A stretch of DNA of 64,000 bases from an uncultured Acidimicrobiaceae bacterium (GCA_937975915.1 CALJTY010000030.1:372001-436000), one strand, 5' to 3'; positions 50,675-60,435 are shown, counted from the first letter of the stretch. Notes: a model not told the origin generated them from the letters alone. Numbers and translations: made by a program.

Positions 50675-51398
50675 GGCGTGTGACGCTGTATGAACTGTCG
50701 CCACTAATTTCACGACCAAGTTCAACGACTGCGTCTTCAATTCGAGTGTTGAACTTACGAATGTTTTCTCCGTCGCCGCATTTGAGTGGTTTACCAAAGG
50801 CAACCGTCACTGGGTGACGAGACTGACTTGGACCCGCTGTGTACTTCGGAGCTTTTGCGTATTTCGGCCCTCGAAGGTGTCCGATTCCGTGAATGTAGAT
50901 AGGAATGATTGTGGCGTTGGTGCGCTCGGCCAAGTATGCCGCTCCACCTTTGAATTGTTGAAGGTTACCGTCTGGAGTTCTGCCACCTTCTGGGAACAGC
51001 AGCAGATTCCATTTGTCTTCTAGAACTTCAATTGCGAGTTGTGAGCTTCTGCGATTTACTTTGTGACGGTCAATAGGGATGACATTAAAGCGCAGCACCG
51101 CTCTAAATGCACTCACACGACTCATGAAAAATGTATCCATTGCGCCAGCAACAACGGTGTGGGTTCGAACCTTTGCAGGAAGTGCCGCAATCGTTATCGG
51201 GGTATCGAGGTTGCTGGTGTGGTTTGCCACAAAAATAAATGGGCGCTCACCTTGAATGTTTTCAAGTCCAACCACTTTGAGCGATGCCATGTATTTGACG
51301 TATGGCGCAACGTAATAGGACTGATAAACATGACGAAAAATCCTGGCGGAGTATCTGCGTCCCCATGCAGTTGGAAAATCAAGTCCAAGTTGGGCCAT
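50652..51398 (-). CDS. 1-acyl-sn-glycerol-3-phosphate acyltransferase-type (PlsC) protein
   Basis: A membrane-associated acyltransferase of 248 residues. The catalytic HxxxxD is NHTSNLD (His60, Asp65), and the phosphate-binding block is LFPEGGRTPDG. It would acylate lysophosphatidic acid or a related lysophospholipid. There are several PlsC-like paralogues in actinobacteria, so the exact acceptor is unsure. It starts 1 base after the next upstream gene, so they form an operon on the minus strand. Confidence 0.87.
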   Translation of the reverse strand: MAQLGLDFPTAWGRRYSARIFRHVYQSYYVAPYVKYMASLKVVGLENIQGERPFIFVANHTSNLDTPITIAALPAKVRTHTVVAGAMDTFFMSRVSAFRAVLRFNVIPIDRHKVNRRSSQLAIEVLEDKWNLLLFPEGGRTPDGNLQQFKGGAAYLAERTNATIIPIYIHGIGHLRGPKYAKAPKYTAGPSQSRHPVTVAFGKPLKCGDGENIRKFNTRIEDAVVELGREISGDSSYSVTRPSENSDS

Positions 51399-51399
51399 G

Positions 51400-52035
51400 T
51401 TAGCGACGGCGCTTGCGCTGCTTTGGTGTGTAGCGCTTTGAAGCTTCGGGGGTCGGCTTCAAAGTTGGTGCATCAGCTGCTGGGGCAGATCGACCTTCTC
51501 TTCTGGCCTTCGATATTTCTTTTGCCTTACGTGACGAACCTGAGAACGAAGCATCGCCGTATTTGGTCAAGCGTTGTGCACGAATAATGAGCCATCCACC
51601 TACAAAGACAAACAAAAGTCCATTGCTGAGCGCTCCAATGTAGAGACCAAGAAGAAGACAGCTAACTACTACTCCGGAACGCTTCTTTCGGAATGCGAAG
51701 AACAAAATGAATAATCCAATAATTGTGAGAGCTATGAATGCGGGTAGCCAGTACGAAGGATGAGTCACCAGTGTTCGAATGCATAGCGATGCTTTGTGCG
51801 TGTAATTGTCTGCACAAAATGGCTCTACTTTTGCAGGCTTCGCCGTCAAGTGAAGGATTGTTGTCTTGGCAAGAATTCTTGGGAAGTAGAGCGCTGCAAA
51901 AAGCAGAGCAACGCCAGCGGCTATGAAACTGACTCCGCGTTCTAATTTGTCGAGGCCCATTACAACTTCTCTAGGAGCCATTCCAGGCTTCTTTTCTTTT
52001 AGCCAACGGGATTTAGAATTTTCGTTATCTGACAC
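51400..52035 (-). CDS. Membrane protein of unknown function
   Basis: A 211-residue protein with three or so hydrophobic segments (about residues 33-52, 96-113 and 120-142). They are followed by a basic Lys/Arg-rich cytoplasmic tail ending in KQRKRRR. I recognise no family. The basic tail could bind nucleic acid or the membrane surface, but that is conjecture. GTG 52035 is the start, with TAGCCT 6 bases upstream on the minus strand. It is followed by the PlsC-type gene 1 base later. Confidence 0.7.
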   Translation of the reverse strand: MSDNENSKSRWLKEKKPGMAPREVVMGLDKLERGVSFIAAGVALLFAALYFPRILAKTTILHLTAKPAKVEPFCADNYTHKASLCIRTLVTHPSYWLPAFIALTIIGLFILFFAFRKKRSGVVVSCLLLGLYIGALSNGLLFVFVGGWLIIRAQRLTKYGDASFSGSSRKAKEISKARREGRSAPAADAPTLKPTPEASKRYTPKQRKRRR

Positions 52036-52137
52036 GCGTAGAGGCTACAACTGATGTCGTCTAAGTGTGGTGCTATCACTTGAGAGTTGAAATTCCATGG
52101 TTTATTGAGTTTCATAACAAGGAGTAGCGTTATTGCA

Positions 52138-52794
52138 ATGTCTGCACTGAGTCACAAGATCCCAGTTACTCCATGGAGAGCAACGTCAACGTGGGCATTT
52201 CGACCATCTATGTTCCTGCCGTTGATCGGCGGACTCGCAATTTTTGGCTTTGGCGAAGGACTTCTGGTCCAGTCCAATTGGGGAGCGACTCCTTGGACCG
52301 TTTTCGCTCAGGGAATCACTATGCATACCCATTTATCAATTGGATGGGCAACACTTTTAATCAGTGCGGCCGTACTTCTTCTGTGGTTTCCGCTTCGAGA
52401 AAAGCCCGGCCTTGGGACTATTGCCAACTTGTTAGTTATCGCCTTTGCGCTTGATCTAACCGCGGCACACCTGCCAGTTGCAACGAGCTTCATGATGAAG
52501 ACGTTGTACATGGTCGGTGCAATCTTGGTAATTGGAATCGGAAGCTCGCTCTACTTAACAACGGGACTCGGCCCGGGACCACGAGATGGCCTGATGACGA
52601 GTCTGCACCGAAAACTAGGCGTCAGCATTGTGTACGTTCGAATTTCAATTGAAGCGACAGTGCTCACAATTGGATGGTTGCTCGGCGGTACAGTTGGCAT
52701 CGGGACCGCTGCTTTCGCTATTGGTATTGGATTCAGCATTGGCTTTTGGCTCGGAATTATGGAACGCATAGTAAATTTGATCAAGCATGATTGA
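52138..52794 (+). CDS. YczE/YitT-like integral membrane protein
   Basis: A 218-residue protein with five or six hydrophobic segments. The family shows a glycine-rich block around GSSLYLTTGLGPGPRDGL and the helix start RISIEATVLTIGWLLGGTVG. YczE-family proteins have no firmly known function, though some members affect antibiotic synthesis. TAGCGT (52125-52130) lies 7 bases before ATG 52138, which I prefer over the longer frame from TTG 52087. AAGGAG (52119-52124) is too far for a ribosome-binding site. It overlaps lysE by 8 bases. Confidence 0.75.
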   Translation: MSALSHKIPVTPWRATSTWAFRPSMFLPLIGGLAIFGFGEGLLVQSNWGATPWTVFAQGITMHTHLSIGWATLLISAAVLLLWFPLREKPGLGTIANLLVIAFALDLTAAHLPVATSFMMKTLYMVGAILVIGIGSSLYLTTGLGPGPRDGLMTSLHRKLGVSIVYVRISIEATVLTIGWLLGGTVGIGTAAFAIGIGFSIGFWLGIMERIVNLIKHD

Positions 52795-53431
52795 TAGCAG
52801 CCACTTCTTCGAATTCTTTGTCGCATCAGCAATCATCATTGTTGCTCCAGGGCCGAGCGTGATGTTCACCATTGCGCGAGGTGTTGCGTGGGGCAAGTGG
52901 ACCGCAGTGCTGACTACCCTCGGCAATAGTCTCGGTGCGCTGGTGCTCTCAGTGTTGGTTGCGGTCGGACTCGGTCCCTTAATTTCGCACTCAAAAATAT
53001 TCTCAGCTGTTCTGCAGTTCGCCGGAGGCTGCTACTTGATCTGGTTAGGTGTTGAGGCATTCAAAAAGAGAAAAGCTCACGCAGCCGCAATGATTGATCA
53101 GGTCGATGACAAACCTTCGAAGGCAGTGATTATTCGTCAAGGTTTCATTGTTGGCGTGCTTAATCCGAAGGCTCTCATCTTCTTCGCCGCCGTCTTTCCT
53201 CACTTTGTCGATCCGACAAAAGGTCATGTAACAGCCCAACTATTGATTTTCGGACTTGTTTTTAGCGTGATGGCGTTCTTCAGCGATGGAACATGGGGCT
53301 ACATTGCAGGAACCGCACGTGAATGGCTCGCAACTTCGCCTAATCGACTTGTTGCACTTCGAACAATTGGTGCATCGGTGATGATGATTCTTGGTGTGTT
53401 AATTATCTTCTCAGCATTCTCAACGCTGTAA
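52787..53431 (+). CDS. LysE/RhtB-family amino-acid exporter
   Basis: A 214-residue membrane protein with about six hydrophobic segments. The start block IIVAPGPSVMFTIARGVAWG is the LysE/RhtB signature, followed by GCYLIWLGVEAFKKRK and GVLNPKALIFFAAVFPHF. The exported amino acid is unknown. ATG 52787 overlaps the end of the upstream membrane-protein gene by 8 bases, so they are co-translated. Confidence 0.87.
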   Translation: MIDSSHFFEFFVASAIIIVAPGPSVMFTIARGVAWGKWTAVLTTLGNSLGALVLSVLVAVGLGPLISHSKIFSAVLQFAGGCYLIWLGVEAFKKRKAHAAAMIDQVDDKPSKAVIIRQGFIVGVLNPKALIFFAAVFPHFVDPTKGHVTAQLLIFGLVFSVMAFFSDGTWGYIAGTAREWLATSPNRLVALRTIGASVMMILGVLIIFSAFSTL

Positions 53432-53453
53432 TGAATTTGACGAGGAAATCGCT

Positions 53454-55346
53454 ATGAGCATGCATGGTGGCGGTGGTGGTGCAGCCAGGAGTGGTCGCAT
53501 GGGAATGCGTGGTCTAACCAAAGACCGCAACATGTTGGAACACCAAATTAAGAAGGGAACCTTTCCTCGCGTGCTGCTCTACGCAAAGCAGTACAAAAAG
53601 ATTCTCATCATCTTTTTTTGCGCAGTCATCACCGATGCAATTGTGAGTTCGGTTTCACCGCTCCTCCTTAGAGCAATTATTGACAAGGGGATTATTGGCA
53701 AAAATCAGGGACTGATTATTGCCCTCGCGTCGCTCACTGCGTTGCTGGCGGTCTTTGACGCAGCTCTTTCACTCATCGAGCGAAGGATTTCAGCGGTTAT
53801 TGGCGAAGGACTTATCTGTGACCTTCGCTCAGAGGTGTTTCAACACATTCAGTCAATGCCAATTGCATTTTTCTCTCGCACCCAAACTGGAGCGCTCATT
53901 AGTCGCTTGAACAATGACGTTATAGGTGCTCAACAGGCCTTCACTGATTTGTTTTCTAACATCGTCGGAAACTTGATCCTCGTCAGCATCGTGCTTGGAA
54001 CAATGTTTGTGTTGAGTTGGCAGATCACGTTGGTCGCTTTGATACTTGTTCCGGTCTTCTTGCTACCGGCACGACGGGTTGGCAAGCGCCTTGGAGGATT
54101 GTTCGCACGTGGCAATGAACTCAACGCGAACATGAACATGGTGATGACCGAAAGATTCAATGTTGCTGGGGCAATGTTGGTGAAGCTCTTCGGTCGTCCT
54201 GCTGATGAGCAGAAGACCTTCAGAGACAGCGCATTAGAAGTTCGAGACATTGGAATTGATCAAGCGATCTATTCGCGATTCTTCTTTATTGCACTTTCTC
54301 TGACTGCATCACTCGCGACCGCGTTTGCGTATGGATTCGGGGGAGTGCAAGCACTAAATGGAACACTCGCTGTTGGAACGGTAGTTGCTATCACTGCATA
54401 CCTCTCAAGGTTGTATGGACCGTTAACGCAGTTGTCGAACATCAACATTGACTACATGTCTGCCATGATCAGCTTTGAGCGTCTCTTTGAAGTCCTTGAT
54501 CTTGAGCCAATGATTAAAGAAAGCCCAACCGCTACGCAGATTCCTGTTGGACCGGCGAGGCTGGAATTCGATCACGTTGTTTTCTCGTATCCAGGTGCAG
54601 AAGAAGTTTCTCTAGCATCACTTGAGGCAGTGGCAAAACTAGAAAAAGTTGCCAAGACTGATGTTCTGCACGACCTTTCATTTGTCGTTGAACCTGGAAC
54701 AATGACTGCACTAGTGGGGCCCAGCGGCGCAGGAAAAACCACAATCTCTCTTCTGGTTTCTCGACTCTATGACGTGATTTCGGGATCGGTTCGAATTAAT
54801 GGACTCGACATTAGAGACGCAACAACTGAGTCGTTAAATGCAACAGTTGGTGTTGTCACTCAAGACTCTCATCTCTTTCACGACACCATCCGAGTAAACC
54901 TTCTCTATTCGAAGCCTGACGCTACGGAGCAGGAACTTGAGAAGGCTCTTAGATCGGCACAAATCTGGACATTGGTGGAATCGCTGCCACTCGGGCTCGA
55001 AACTGTTGTTGGTGAGCGCGGCTACCGACTGTCAGGCGGAGAAAAGCAGCGCATAGCGCTCGCTCGACTTTTGCTGAAGTCACCAAAGCTTGTAGTCCTT
55101 GATGAAGCAACTGCTCATCTTGACGCCGAGAGCGAATCGTTAGTTCAGAGAGCTCTAGAAGAAACAATGTCTGAGCGCACGTCTCTAGTGATTGCACACC
55201 GACTCTCAACAATCAGAAATGCAGATCAGATTCTTGTGATTGAAGACGGCAGAGTTGTCCAGCGCGGATCGCACACAGAACTACTGCATGAGGGTGGGCT
55301 CTACAAAGATCTCTACGAGACGCAGTTTGCTCAGCAAGAGAATTAA
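53454..55346 (+). CDS. ABC transporter, fused permease and ATPase
   Basis: A half-transporter exporter of 630 residues that would act as a dimer. A Gly-rich N-terminus (GGGGGAARSG) precedes six predicted membrane segments (about residues 40-340). The ATPase has Walker A GPSGAGKTT, signature LSGGEKQRIALARLLL and Walker B KLVVLDEATAHLD. A helical insertion with EEVSLASLEAVAKLEKV interrupts the start of the ATPase (about residues 380-400), a loop not usual in the family. The substrate is unknown. ATG 53454 has GAGG upstream. It converges with fabI, overlapping by 4 bases. Confidence 0.9.
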   Translation: MSMHGGGGGAARSGRMGMRGLTKDRNMLEHQIKKGTFPRVLLYAKQYKKILIIFFCAVITDAIVSSVSPLLLRAIIDKGIIGKNQGLIIALASLTALLAVFDAALSLIERRISAVIGEGLICDLRSEVFQHIQSMPIAFFSRTQTGALISRLNNDVIGAQQAFTDLFSNIVGNLILVSIVLGTMFVLSWQITLVALILVPVFLLPARRVGKRLGGLFARGNELNANMNMVMTERFNVAGAMLVKLFGRPADEQKTFRDSALEVRDIGIDQAIYSRFFFIALSLTASLATAFAYGFGGVQALNGTLAVGTVVAITAYLSRLYGPLTQLSNINIDYMSAMISFERLFEVLDLEPMIKESPTATQIPVGPARLEFDHVVFSYPGAEEVSLASLEAVAKLEKVAKTDVLHDLSFVVEPGTMTALVGPSGAGKTTISLLVSRLYDVISGSVRINGLDIRDATTESLNATVGVVTQDSHLFHDTIRVNLLYSKPDATEQELEKALRSAQIWTLVESLPLGLETVVGERGYRLSGGEKQRIALARLLLKSPKLVVLDEATAHLDAESESLVQRALEETMSERTSLVIAHRLSTIRNADQILVIEDGRVVQRGSHTELLHEGGLYKDLYETQFAQQEN

Positions 55347-56122
55347 CCCATTGCGTGGGCGCCACCGTCAACGTGGATGACCGACGCAGTCGTTCCTCGC
55401 ATCAGCGGTGACAACAATGCAACGCCAGTATCAGCAACCGCACTTGAATCATTGACATCCCAGCCAAGTGGCGCACGGTCGCCCCACGTGTCCTCGAAAG
55501 CTTGAAAACCTGGAATTGATTTCGCAGCCATTGTTCTGATTGGACCAGCAGCGAGCATGTTCACTCGAATTTTGTCTGGACCTACTTCGCGGGCCAAGTA
55601 ACGACCAAGTGATTCAAGACCTGCCTTCATGACCCCCATCCAGTCATACATCGGATATGCGCGAGAGCCGTCAAAGTCAAGTGCAATGACCGAAGCGCCA
55701 CCCAGTGCCTCGCTCTTTTGCAAGAGCGGACGAAACGCGCCAACGAGGGCAGCCAGTGAATATGTTGAGATTTGCATTGCCGTTGAAACATCTTCATAAG
55801 GAGCCACGAACATTCCGTTGCCGAGACATGACTGGGGCGCGTAACCGATTGCGTGAACAAGGCCGTCAAGGCGACCAAAGCGAGTCTCAACTTCCTTTAC
55901 GGCTGCGGCAATCTGATCTGGGCTGGTGACATCTAACTCAATGATTTCGCCCACGTCACCTAGCTTTTTGGCAACTCGGCGGGTGAGAGACACTCCACGT
56001 CCTGCGCCTGAAATGGCAACGGTTGCACCCTCTTCTAGGCAGCGTTTGGCAATGCCAAAAGCCAAGGAGTCATCGGTAAGTACGCCAGTAATAAGGATGC
56101 GGTGATTTGTAAGTAGTCCCAT
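55343..56122 (-). CDS. fabI: Enoyl-ACP reductase (FabI/InhA type)
   Basis: The NADH-dependent reductase that completes each fatty-acid elongation round. It has 259 residues from ATG 56122. The opening MGLLTNHRILITGVLTDDSL matches InhA. The catalytic Tyr-x6-Lys is YDWMGVMK, preceded by SVIALDFD, and late AAGPIRTMAAKSIPGF completes the substrate loop. The longer start at 56143 adds seven residues absent from homologues. On the minus strand TACGCT lies 7 bases before the ATG. It diverges from npdG. Confidence 0.94.
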   Translation of the reverse strand: MGLLTNHRILITGVLTDDSLAFGIAKRCLEEGATVAISGAGRGVSLTRRVAKKLGDVGEIIELDVTSPDQIAAAVKEVETRFGRLDGLVHAIGYAPQSCLGNGMFVAPYEDVSTAMQISTYSLAALVGAFRPLLQKSEALGGASVIALDFDGSRAYPMYDWMGVMKAGLESLGRYLAREVGPDKIRVNMLAAGPIRTMAAKSIPGFQAFEDTWGDRAPLGWDVNDSSAVADTGVALLSPLMRGTTASVIHVDGGAHAMG

Positions 56123-56164
56123 AGTTGTTAGCGTACTTGGCAATAAGTAATGAAAAGGACGATG

Positions 56165-56815
56165 ATGGAATCAATTGGCATTCTTGGTGGAACAGGTCCT
56201 GCGGGACGTGGAGTAGCAGTGCGACTCGCATGTGCGGGTTACAACGTGGTACTTGGATCACGCGATGCACAACGCGCGAGTGAAACCGCATCTGGCATCA
56301 CCGTACGTGGTGATGGAAAAATCTCAGGTGGAACGAATGATGACGCAGCGTCGTGTGACATTGTCATCGTGGCTACACCATCTGACTCTGCAGTTGAAAC
56401 TGCAGCTTCATTGAAGTCAAAGCTCGATGGAAAAATTGTCGTGTCTATGGTGAACGCTCTCACACGTGGCAACAAAGAACTCATCCCGGTGTACCCACCT
56501 CTTGGTTCAATGGCTGCAGAAATTGCTGCGGTGCTGCCTGACTCAAAAATTGTCGGCGCATTCCATCACCTTCCAGCCGCACAGATGGAAGATCTCGACA
56601 GTGGAATCGACGCTGACGTTGTTATTTTCGGAGACGATGAAGAATCGCGTAAGCGAATCAACGACATCGTCAGCGAGATGCCAGGACTGTTCGCAATCAT
56701 CGCGGGAACTATGGCACTTGCTAGTGCGGTAGAGGCATTTACCGCTGTGTGCATTTCAATCAACATTCGTCACCGTGCTCACAGCTACGTGAAGATGGCA
56801 GGACTAACTCACTGA
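56165..56815 (+). CDS. npdG: NADPH:F420 oxidoreductase (NpdG/Fno-type)
   Basis: An F420-dependent NADP reductase of 216 residues that moves hydride between NADP and coenzyme F420. The Rossmann opening GILGGTGPAGRGVAVRLA (about residues 4-21) and GSRDAQRA are the family's NADP-binding parts. Later blocks are IVVSMVNAL, GAFHHLPAA and the C-terminal NIRHRAHSYVKM. Three in-frame ATGs occur (56150, 56162, 56165); AAGGA (56155-56159) is best spaced for 56165. The stop overlaps mshC as TGATG. Confidence 0.9.
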   Translation: MESIGILGGTGPAGRGVAVRLACAGYNVVLGSRDAQRASETASGITVRGDGKISGGTNDDAASCDIVIVATPSDSAVETAASLKSKLDGKIVVSMVNALTRGNKELIPVYPPLGSMAAEIAAVLPDSKIVGAFHHLPAAQMEDLDSGIDADVVIFGDDEESRKRINDIVSEMPGLFAIIAGTMALASAVEAFTAVCISINIRHRAHSYVKMAGLTH

Positions 56816-57936
56816 TGCGTTTGTATGACACACAACGTGGTGGTGTATTCCCGCTTGAAGCGGGACCAGTCGTCACCATGTATAGCTGTGGCATTACGCC
56901 GTACGACGCTGCTCACTTAGGGCACGCGTTTGTGTATTTGACGTTCGACGTTCTTCAGCGTCGCCTTCGAGATGCTGGACATGAAACACGTTGTGTTCGA
57001 AACGTCACTGATGTTGATGACAGCATTTTGCAGAAGTCTCGAGAAATTGGTGTCAACTACCTCGACCTTGCCGCTCAAGAGATGGCGAAGTTCGATCGTG
57101 ACATGCAATTGATTAATTTGCTTCCCGTTTATTCAGAGCCGCGCGCAACTGGAGCTATTCCTGAAATCCTCACCCTCATTGAAAAGCTTTTCGAAGCGGG
57201 CGTTGCGTATGAAGTTGACGGATGGGTGTACTTCGAGCGCTCCAAGTTTCCTCGCTACGGGCAAGTAAGCCACGAGACGTATGAATCTATGTTGGCGCTA
57301 TCTGCAATTCACGGTGGCAACATCGAGGACTCTAGGAAGCGTGATCCTCTTGACTTCGTTCTCTGGCAACCTTCGCTGGAAGATGAACCATCGTGGGAAT
57401 CCAGATGGGGAGCAGGCCGGCCGGGTTGGCACATTGAGTGTTCGGCACTTGCGCAACGAGATTTAGGCGCGACGCTTGATGTCCACGGGGGCGGAAGAGA
57501 CCTTGCCTTCCCTCACCATGAATCTGAAGCAGCACAAAGCGAGACAGCCAACGGCGTTCAATTTGTGAAGCACTGGCTACATGTTGGCCTCGTCGGACTT
57601 GATGGCATCAAGATGTCAAAGTCACTGGGCAACTTGGTTTTTGTATCTGCACTGGCTGAAAAGGCAGAACCTGCAGCAGTCCGACTTGCTCTTCTTTCCC
57701 AGCACTACCGCCATGACTGGCAGTGGACCGATGAGCTTCTCTCAATTGCTCAGTCAAGACTTGCAACATGGCGTTCAACGCTCGTCAATGGACGCACTGG
57801 AACTGTTCTTGATGAAGTTCGTAGTGCCCTTGACGATGACTTAGATACTCCACTCGCCTTAACTAAAATTGATGATGCCGCACACGCTGGCTACAGCGTT
57901 GGCTCAGCAGCGGCACTTCTCGGCATTACGCTGTAG
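56815..57936 (+). CDS. mshC: Cysteine:GlcN-Ins ligase MshC (mycothiol synthesis)
   Basis: MshC joins cysteine to GlcN-inositol by an adenylate mechanism, the step before acetylation to mycothiol. It has 373 residues. The class I synthetase HIGH-like motif is GHAFVYL in the MshC-specific context GITPYDAAHLGHA; cysteinyl-tRNA synthetase has GPTVYDYIHIGNA instead. KMSKS is present, and the zinc-binding residues are visible around CSALAQRD and FPHHESE. It starts within the npdG stop, so it is co-transcribed with it. Mycothiol is also implied by the DsbA-like protein at 45014-45616. Confidence 0.93.
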   Translation: MRLYDTQRGGVFPLEAGPVVTMYSCGITPYDAAHLGHAFVYLTFDVLQRRLRDAGHETRCVRNVTDVDDSILQKSREIGVNYLDLAAQEMAKFDRDMQLINLLPVYSEPRATGAIPEILTLIEKLFEAGVAYEVDGWVYFERSKFPRYGQVSHETYESMLALSAIHGGNIEDSRKRDPLDFVLWQPSLEDEPSWESRWGAGRPGWHIECSALAQRDLGATLDVHGGGRDLAFPHHESEAAQSETANGVQFVKHWLHVGLVGLDGIKMSKSLGNLVFVSALAEKAEPAAVRLALLSQHYRHDWQWTDELLSIAQSRLATWRSTLVNGRTGTVLDEVRSALDDDLDTPLALTKIDDAAHAGYSVGSAAALLGITL

Positions 57937-57951
57937 GGAGCGAAAGGCATC

Positions 57952-59934
57952 ATGTCGGACATTCAAGTACTTCTCCCAGACGGTAGCGAACGGACTCTTC
58001 CAACTGGCGCCAGCGCGCTTGATCTGGCGACCCAAATTGGAGCACGACTTGCCAAGGACGCCCTGGCAGCAGAAGTTAACGGTCAACTAACTGACCTCGG
58101 TGCTCCACTTAAGGCTGGAGACAAAGTTGCGATTGTCACGCCAGCGAGCGAAAACGGGAGAGACGTGCTTCGCCACTCCACAGCACACGTTTTGGCTCAG
58201 GCTGTGTGTCGACTTTGGCCCGGAGCACATTACGCAATTGGGCCATCGATTTCGAATGGCTTTTATTACGACTTTGAGCTTCCAGGGGGAGCACGATTCT
58301 CTGATGATGATTTGCCACGCATCGAGGAAGAAATGCGAAAGATTTTCAAAGAAGACCAACCGTTCACTCGTTCAGAGCATTCCTTTGAAGATGGCCTCAA
58401 ATTATTTAAAGACCAACCGTTCAAGGTTGAAATTATTAATGCTGTCAAAGACGGTGGGACTGAAGAAGATCTGAATGAAGTGCAGAGCACGACAGCTGTA
58501 TCTGCTTATTCAAATTCACCAGCATTCGTGGACTTATGTCGTGGCCCTCACGTTCCATCAACTTCGCGTCTCGGTCATTTCAAATTGATGCGTGTTGCTG
58601 GCGCGTATTGGCGTGGCGATGAAAAGCGCGCACAGCTTCAGCGAATCTACGGAACTGCTTGGGAATCTAAGGATGCACTCGCTGCTCACCTTGAACAGCT
58701 CGAGCAAGCTGAACTTCGAGACCACCGTCGTCTCGGTCAAGAGCTAGATCTCTTCTCGTTCCCTTCCGAACTCGGACCTGGCCTTGCGGTGTTTCACCCA
58801 CGTGGTGGAACTATGCGACGCGTGATGGAAGAGTATTCAAGAAGTCGTCACGTTGCAGGTGGCTATGAGTTTGTGTACTCACCACACATCACCAAGGCTG
58901 AGCTGTTTGAAACTTCTGGTCACTTGCAGTGGTTCGCTGATGGCATGTATCCGCCAATGGAGCTTGACGATGGGCAGAGTTATTACCTGAAGCCAATGAA
59001 CTGTCCGTTCCACGTATTAATTTTCAAGTCTCGCCAGCGCAGTTACCGCGAACTACCTCTTCGTATGTTCGAATTTGGAACGGTCTATCGCTACGAAAAG
59101 TCCGGAGCAGTTCACGGACTAACTCGAGTACGTGGAATGACGCAAGACGATGCTCACATCTTCTGTACTCGTGATCAGATGACTGATGAGCTAACAAGTT
59201 TGCTCAAGTTCGTCCTTGATCTGCTTCGTGATTTCGGACTCAACGACTTCTACCTAGAGCTTTCAACCCGCCCTGAAGGCAAAGCCGTTGGAACAGATGA
59301 AGAGTGGAACGAAGCCGAAACAACACTCGCGAGCGTTGCAAATGCTGCTGGACTTGAGCTGGTAATGGACCACGCCGGTGGAGCGTTCTATGGGCCAAAG
59401 ATTTCAGTTCAAGCCCGAGACGCCATTGGCCGTACTCACCAAATGTCAACTATCCAGCTCGACTTCCAGTTACCGCAGCGATTTGATGCCAGTTTCATTG
59501 GAAGCGACAATGCACGTCAACGACCAATCATGATCCACCGTGCACTTTTTGGTTCTGTTGAACGCTTCATGGCCATTTTGATTGAACACTACGCAGGCAA
59601 CATGCCAACGTGGATTGCGCCAGAACAAGTTCGAGTACTTGGTGTTAGCGGTGCTCACGATGACTACGCATATGAAGTAGCCAATGCTCTAAAACTTGAC
59701 GGTGTTCGTGCGATTGTTGAGCCTGCGAACGAACCACTCGGTGGTCGTATTCGTCGTGCGAAGCTTGAGAAGATTCCATACATTGTGGTTGTCGGTGACG
59801 ATGATGTTGCAAACGGAACGCTCGGTGTTAATGCCCGAGGAACAAATGATCCAGAACGCGGAGTGACACGTACTCAGTTCCGAGACAAATTGCTCGCAGA
59901 AATTGCTAGTCACGGTTCTCCTGAGGCGAACTAA
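57952..59934 (+). CDS. thrS: Threonyl-tRNA synthetase
   Basis: A class II synthetase with editing, 660 residues. The TGS domain comes first. The editing domain follows with HSTAHVLAQAV (HxxxH) and the zinc-binding FVDLCRGPHV. The catalytic core has motif 2 around RYEKSGAVHGLTRVRG, and the anticodon-binding domain ends the protein. It is followed directly by the HIT gene (stop and start adjacent). Confidence 0.97.
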   Translation: MSDIQVLLPDGSERTLPTGASALDLATQIGARLAKDALAAEVNGQLTDLGAPLKAGDKVAIVTPASENGRDVLRHSTAHVLAQAVCRLWPGAHYAIGPSISNGFYYDFELPGGARFSDDDLPRIEEEMRKIFKEDQPFTRSEHSFEDGLKLFKDQPFKVEIINAVKDGGTEEDLNEVQSTTAVSAYSNSPAFVDLCRGPHVPSTSRLGHFKLMRVAGAYWRGDEKRAQLQRIYGTAWESKDALAAHLEQLEQAELRDHRRLGQELDLFSFPSELGPGLAVFHPRGGTMRRVMEEYSRSRHVAGGYEFVYSPHITKAELFETSGHLQWFADGMYPPMELDDGQSYYLKPMNCPFHVLIFKSRQRSYRELPLRMFEFGTVYRYEKSGAVHGLTRVRGMTQDDAHIFCTRDQMTDELTSLLKFVLDLLRDFGLNDFYLELSTRPEGKAVGTDEEWNEAETTLASVANAAGLELVMDHAGGAFYGPKISVQARDAIGRTHQMSTIQLDFQLPQRFDASFIGSDNARQRPIMIHRALFGSVERFMAILIEHYAGNMPTWIAPEQVRVLGVSGAHDDYAYEVANALKLDGVRAIVEPANEPLGGRIRRAKLEKIPYIVVVGDDDVANGTLGVNARGTNDPERGVTRTQFRDKLLAEIASHGSPEAN

Positions 59935-60435
59935 ATGCCTCTAGAGCGCTTCTCTGCGGCGTGGCGTGAAGAGTATGTCAGTAGCAGCGCGGCTCTTGAT
60001 AACTCCAAGGACAGTACTAGTTGCGTTTTCTGCAAACTCAGTACTGAAGATGTGAGTGCGGATTCCGGTGTGCTTCTGAAAACCGAATTCTCATTCGTCA
60101 CGCTCAACGCTTTTCCTTACGGATCTGGACATCTTCTCGTACTTCCACTTAGACACCTACAAGGTCTTGGTGAATTGAGTGACGATGAATACTCGGATTT
60201 TTATTTGACACTTCGCCGCACTGTTGTTGCGTTAGAAAAAACCTACGCAGCTGACGGAATGAACGTTGGTATGAATCTCGGTCGTGCAGCAGGAGCGGGG
60301 ATTCCAAAGCATCTGCACGCTCATGCACTCCCACGCTGGGATGGTGACACAAACTTCATGGCCTCAATTGGCGAAACGAAGGTCTTGCCTGAATCCCTGC
60401 AGTCAACATGGCAGAAAGTTCGCGCAAATCTTTAA
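59935..60435 (+). CDS. HIT-family nucleotide hydrolase/phosphorylase
   Basis: A histidine-triad protein of 166 residues. The active site is HLHAHALPRW, and an N-terminal CVFCKL is a zinc or structural pair seen in Ap4A-type members. Rv2613c, its counterpart in mycobacteria, is an AP4A phosphorylase and lies in the same place between thrS and pgsA1. The exact reaction is by analogy. ATG is adjacent to the thrS stop. Confidence 0.88.
   Translation: MPLERFSAAWREEYVSSSAALDNSKDSTSCVFCKLSTEDVSADSGVLLKTEFSFVTLNAFPYGSGHLLVLPLRHLQGLGELSDDEYSDFYLTLRRTVVALEKTYAADGMNVGMNLGRAAGAGIPKHLHAHALPRWDGDTNFMASIGETKVLPESLQSTWQKVRANL

Noticed and set aside
51063..51587. Plus-strand ORF of 174 codons
   Set aside because: It runs antisense to the PlsC-type gene and to the end of its neighbour, with no family features and no ribosome-binding site.
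56815..57936. Cysteinyl-tRNA synthetase
   Set aside because: The GITPYDAAHLGHA context, shorter length and lack of the synthetase's C-terminal tRNA-binding domain point to MshC.
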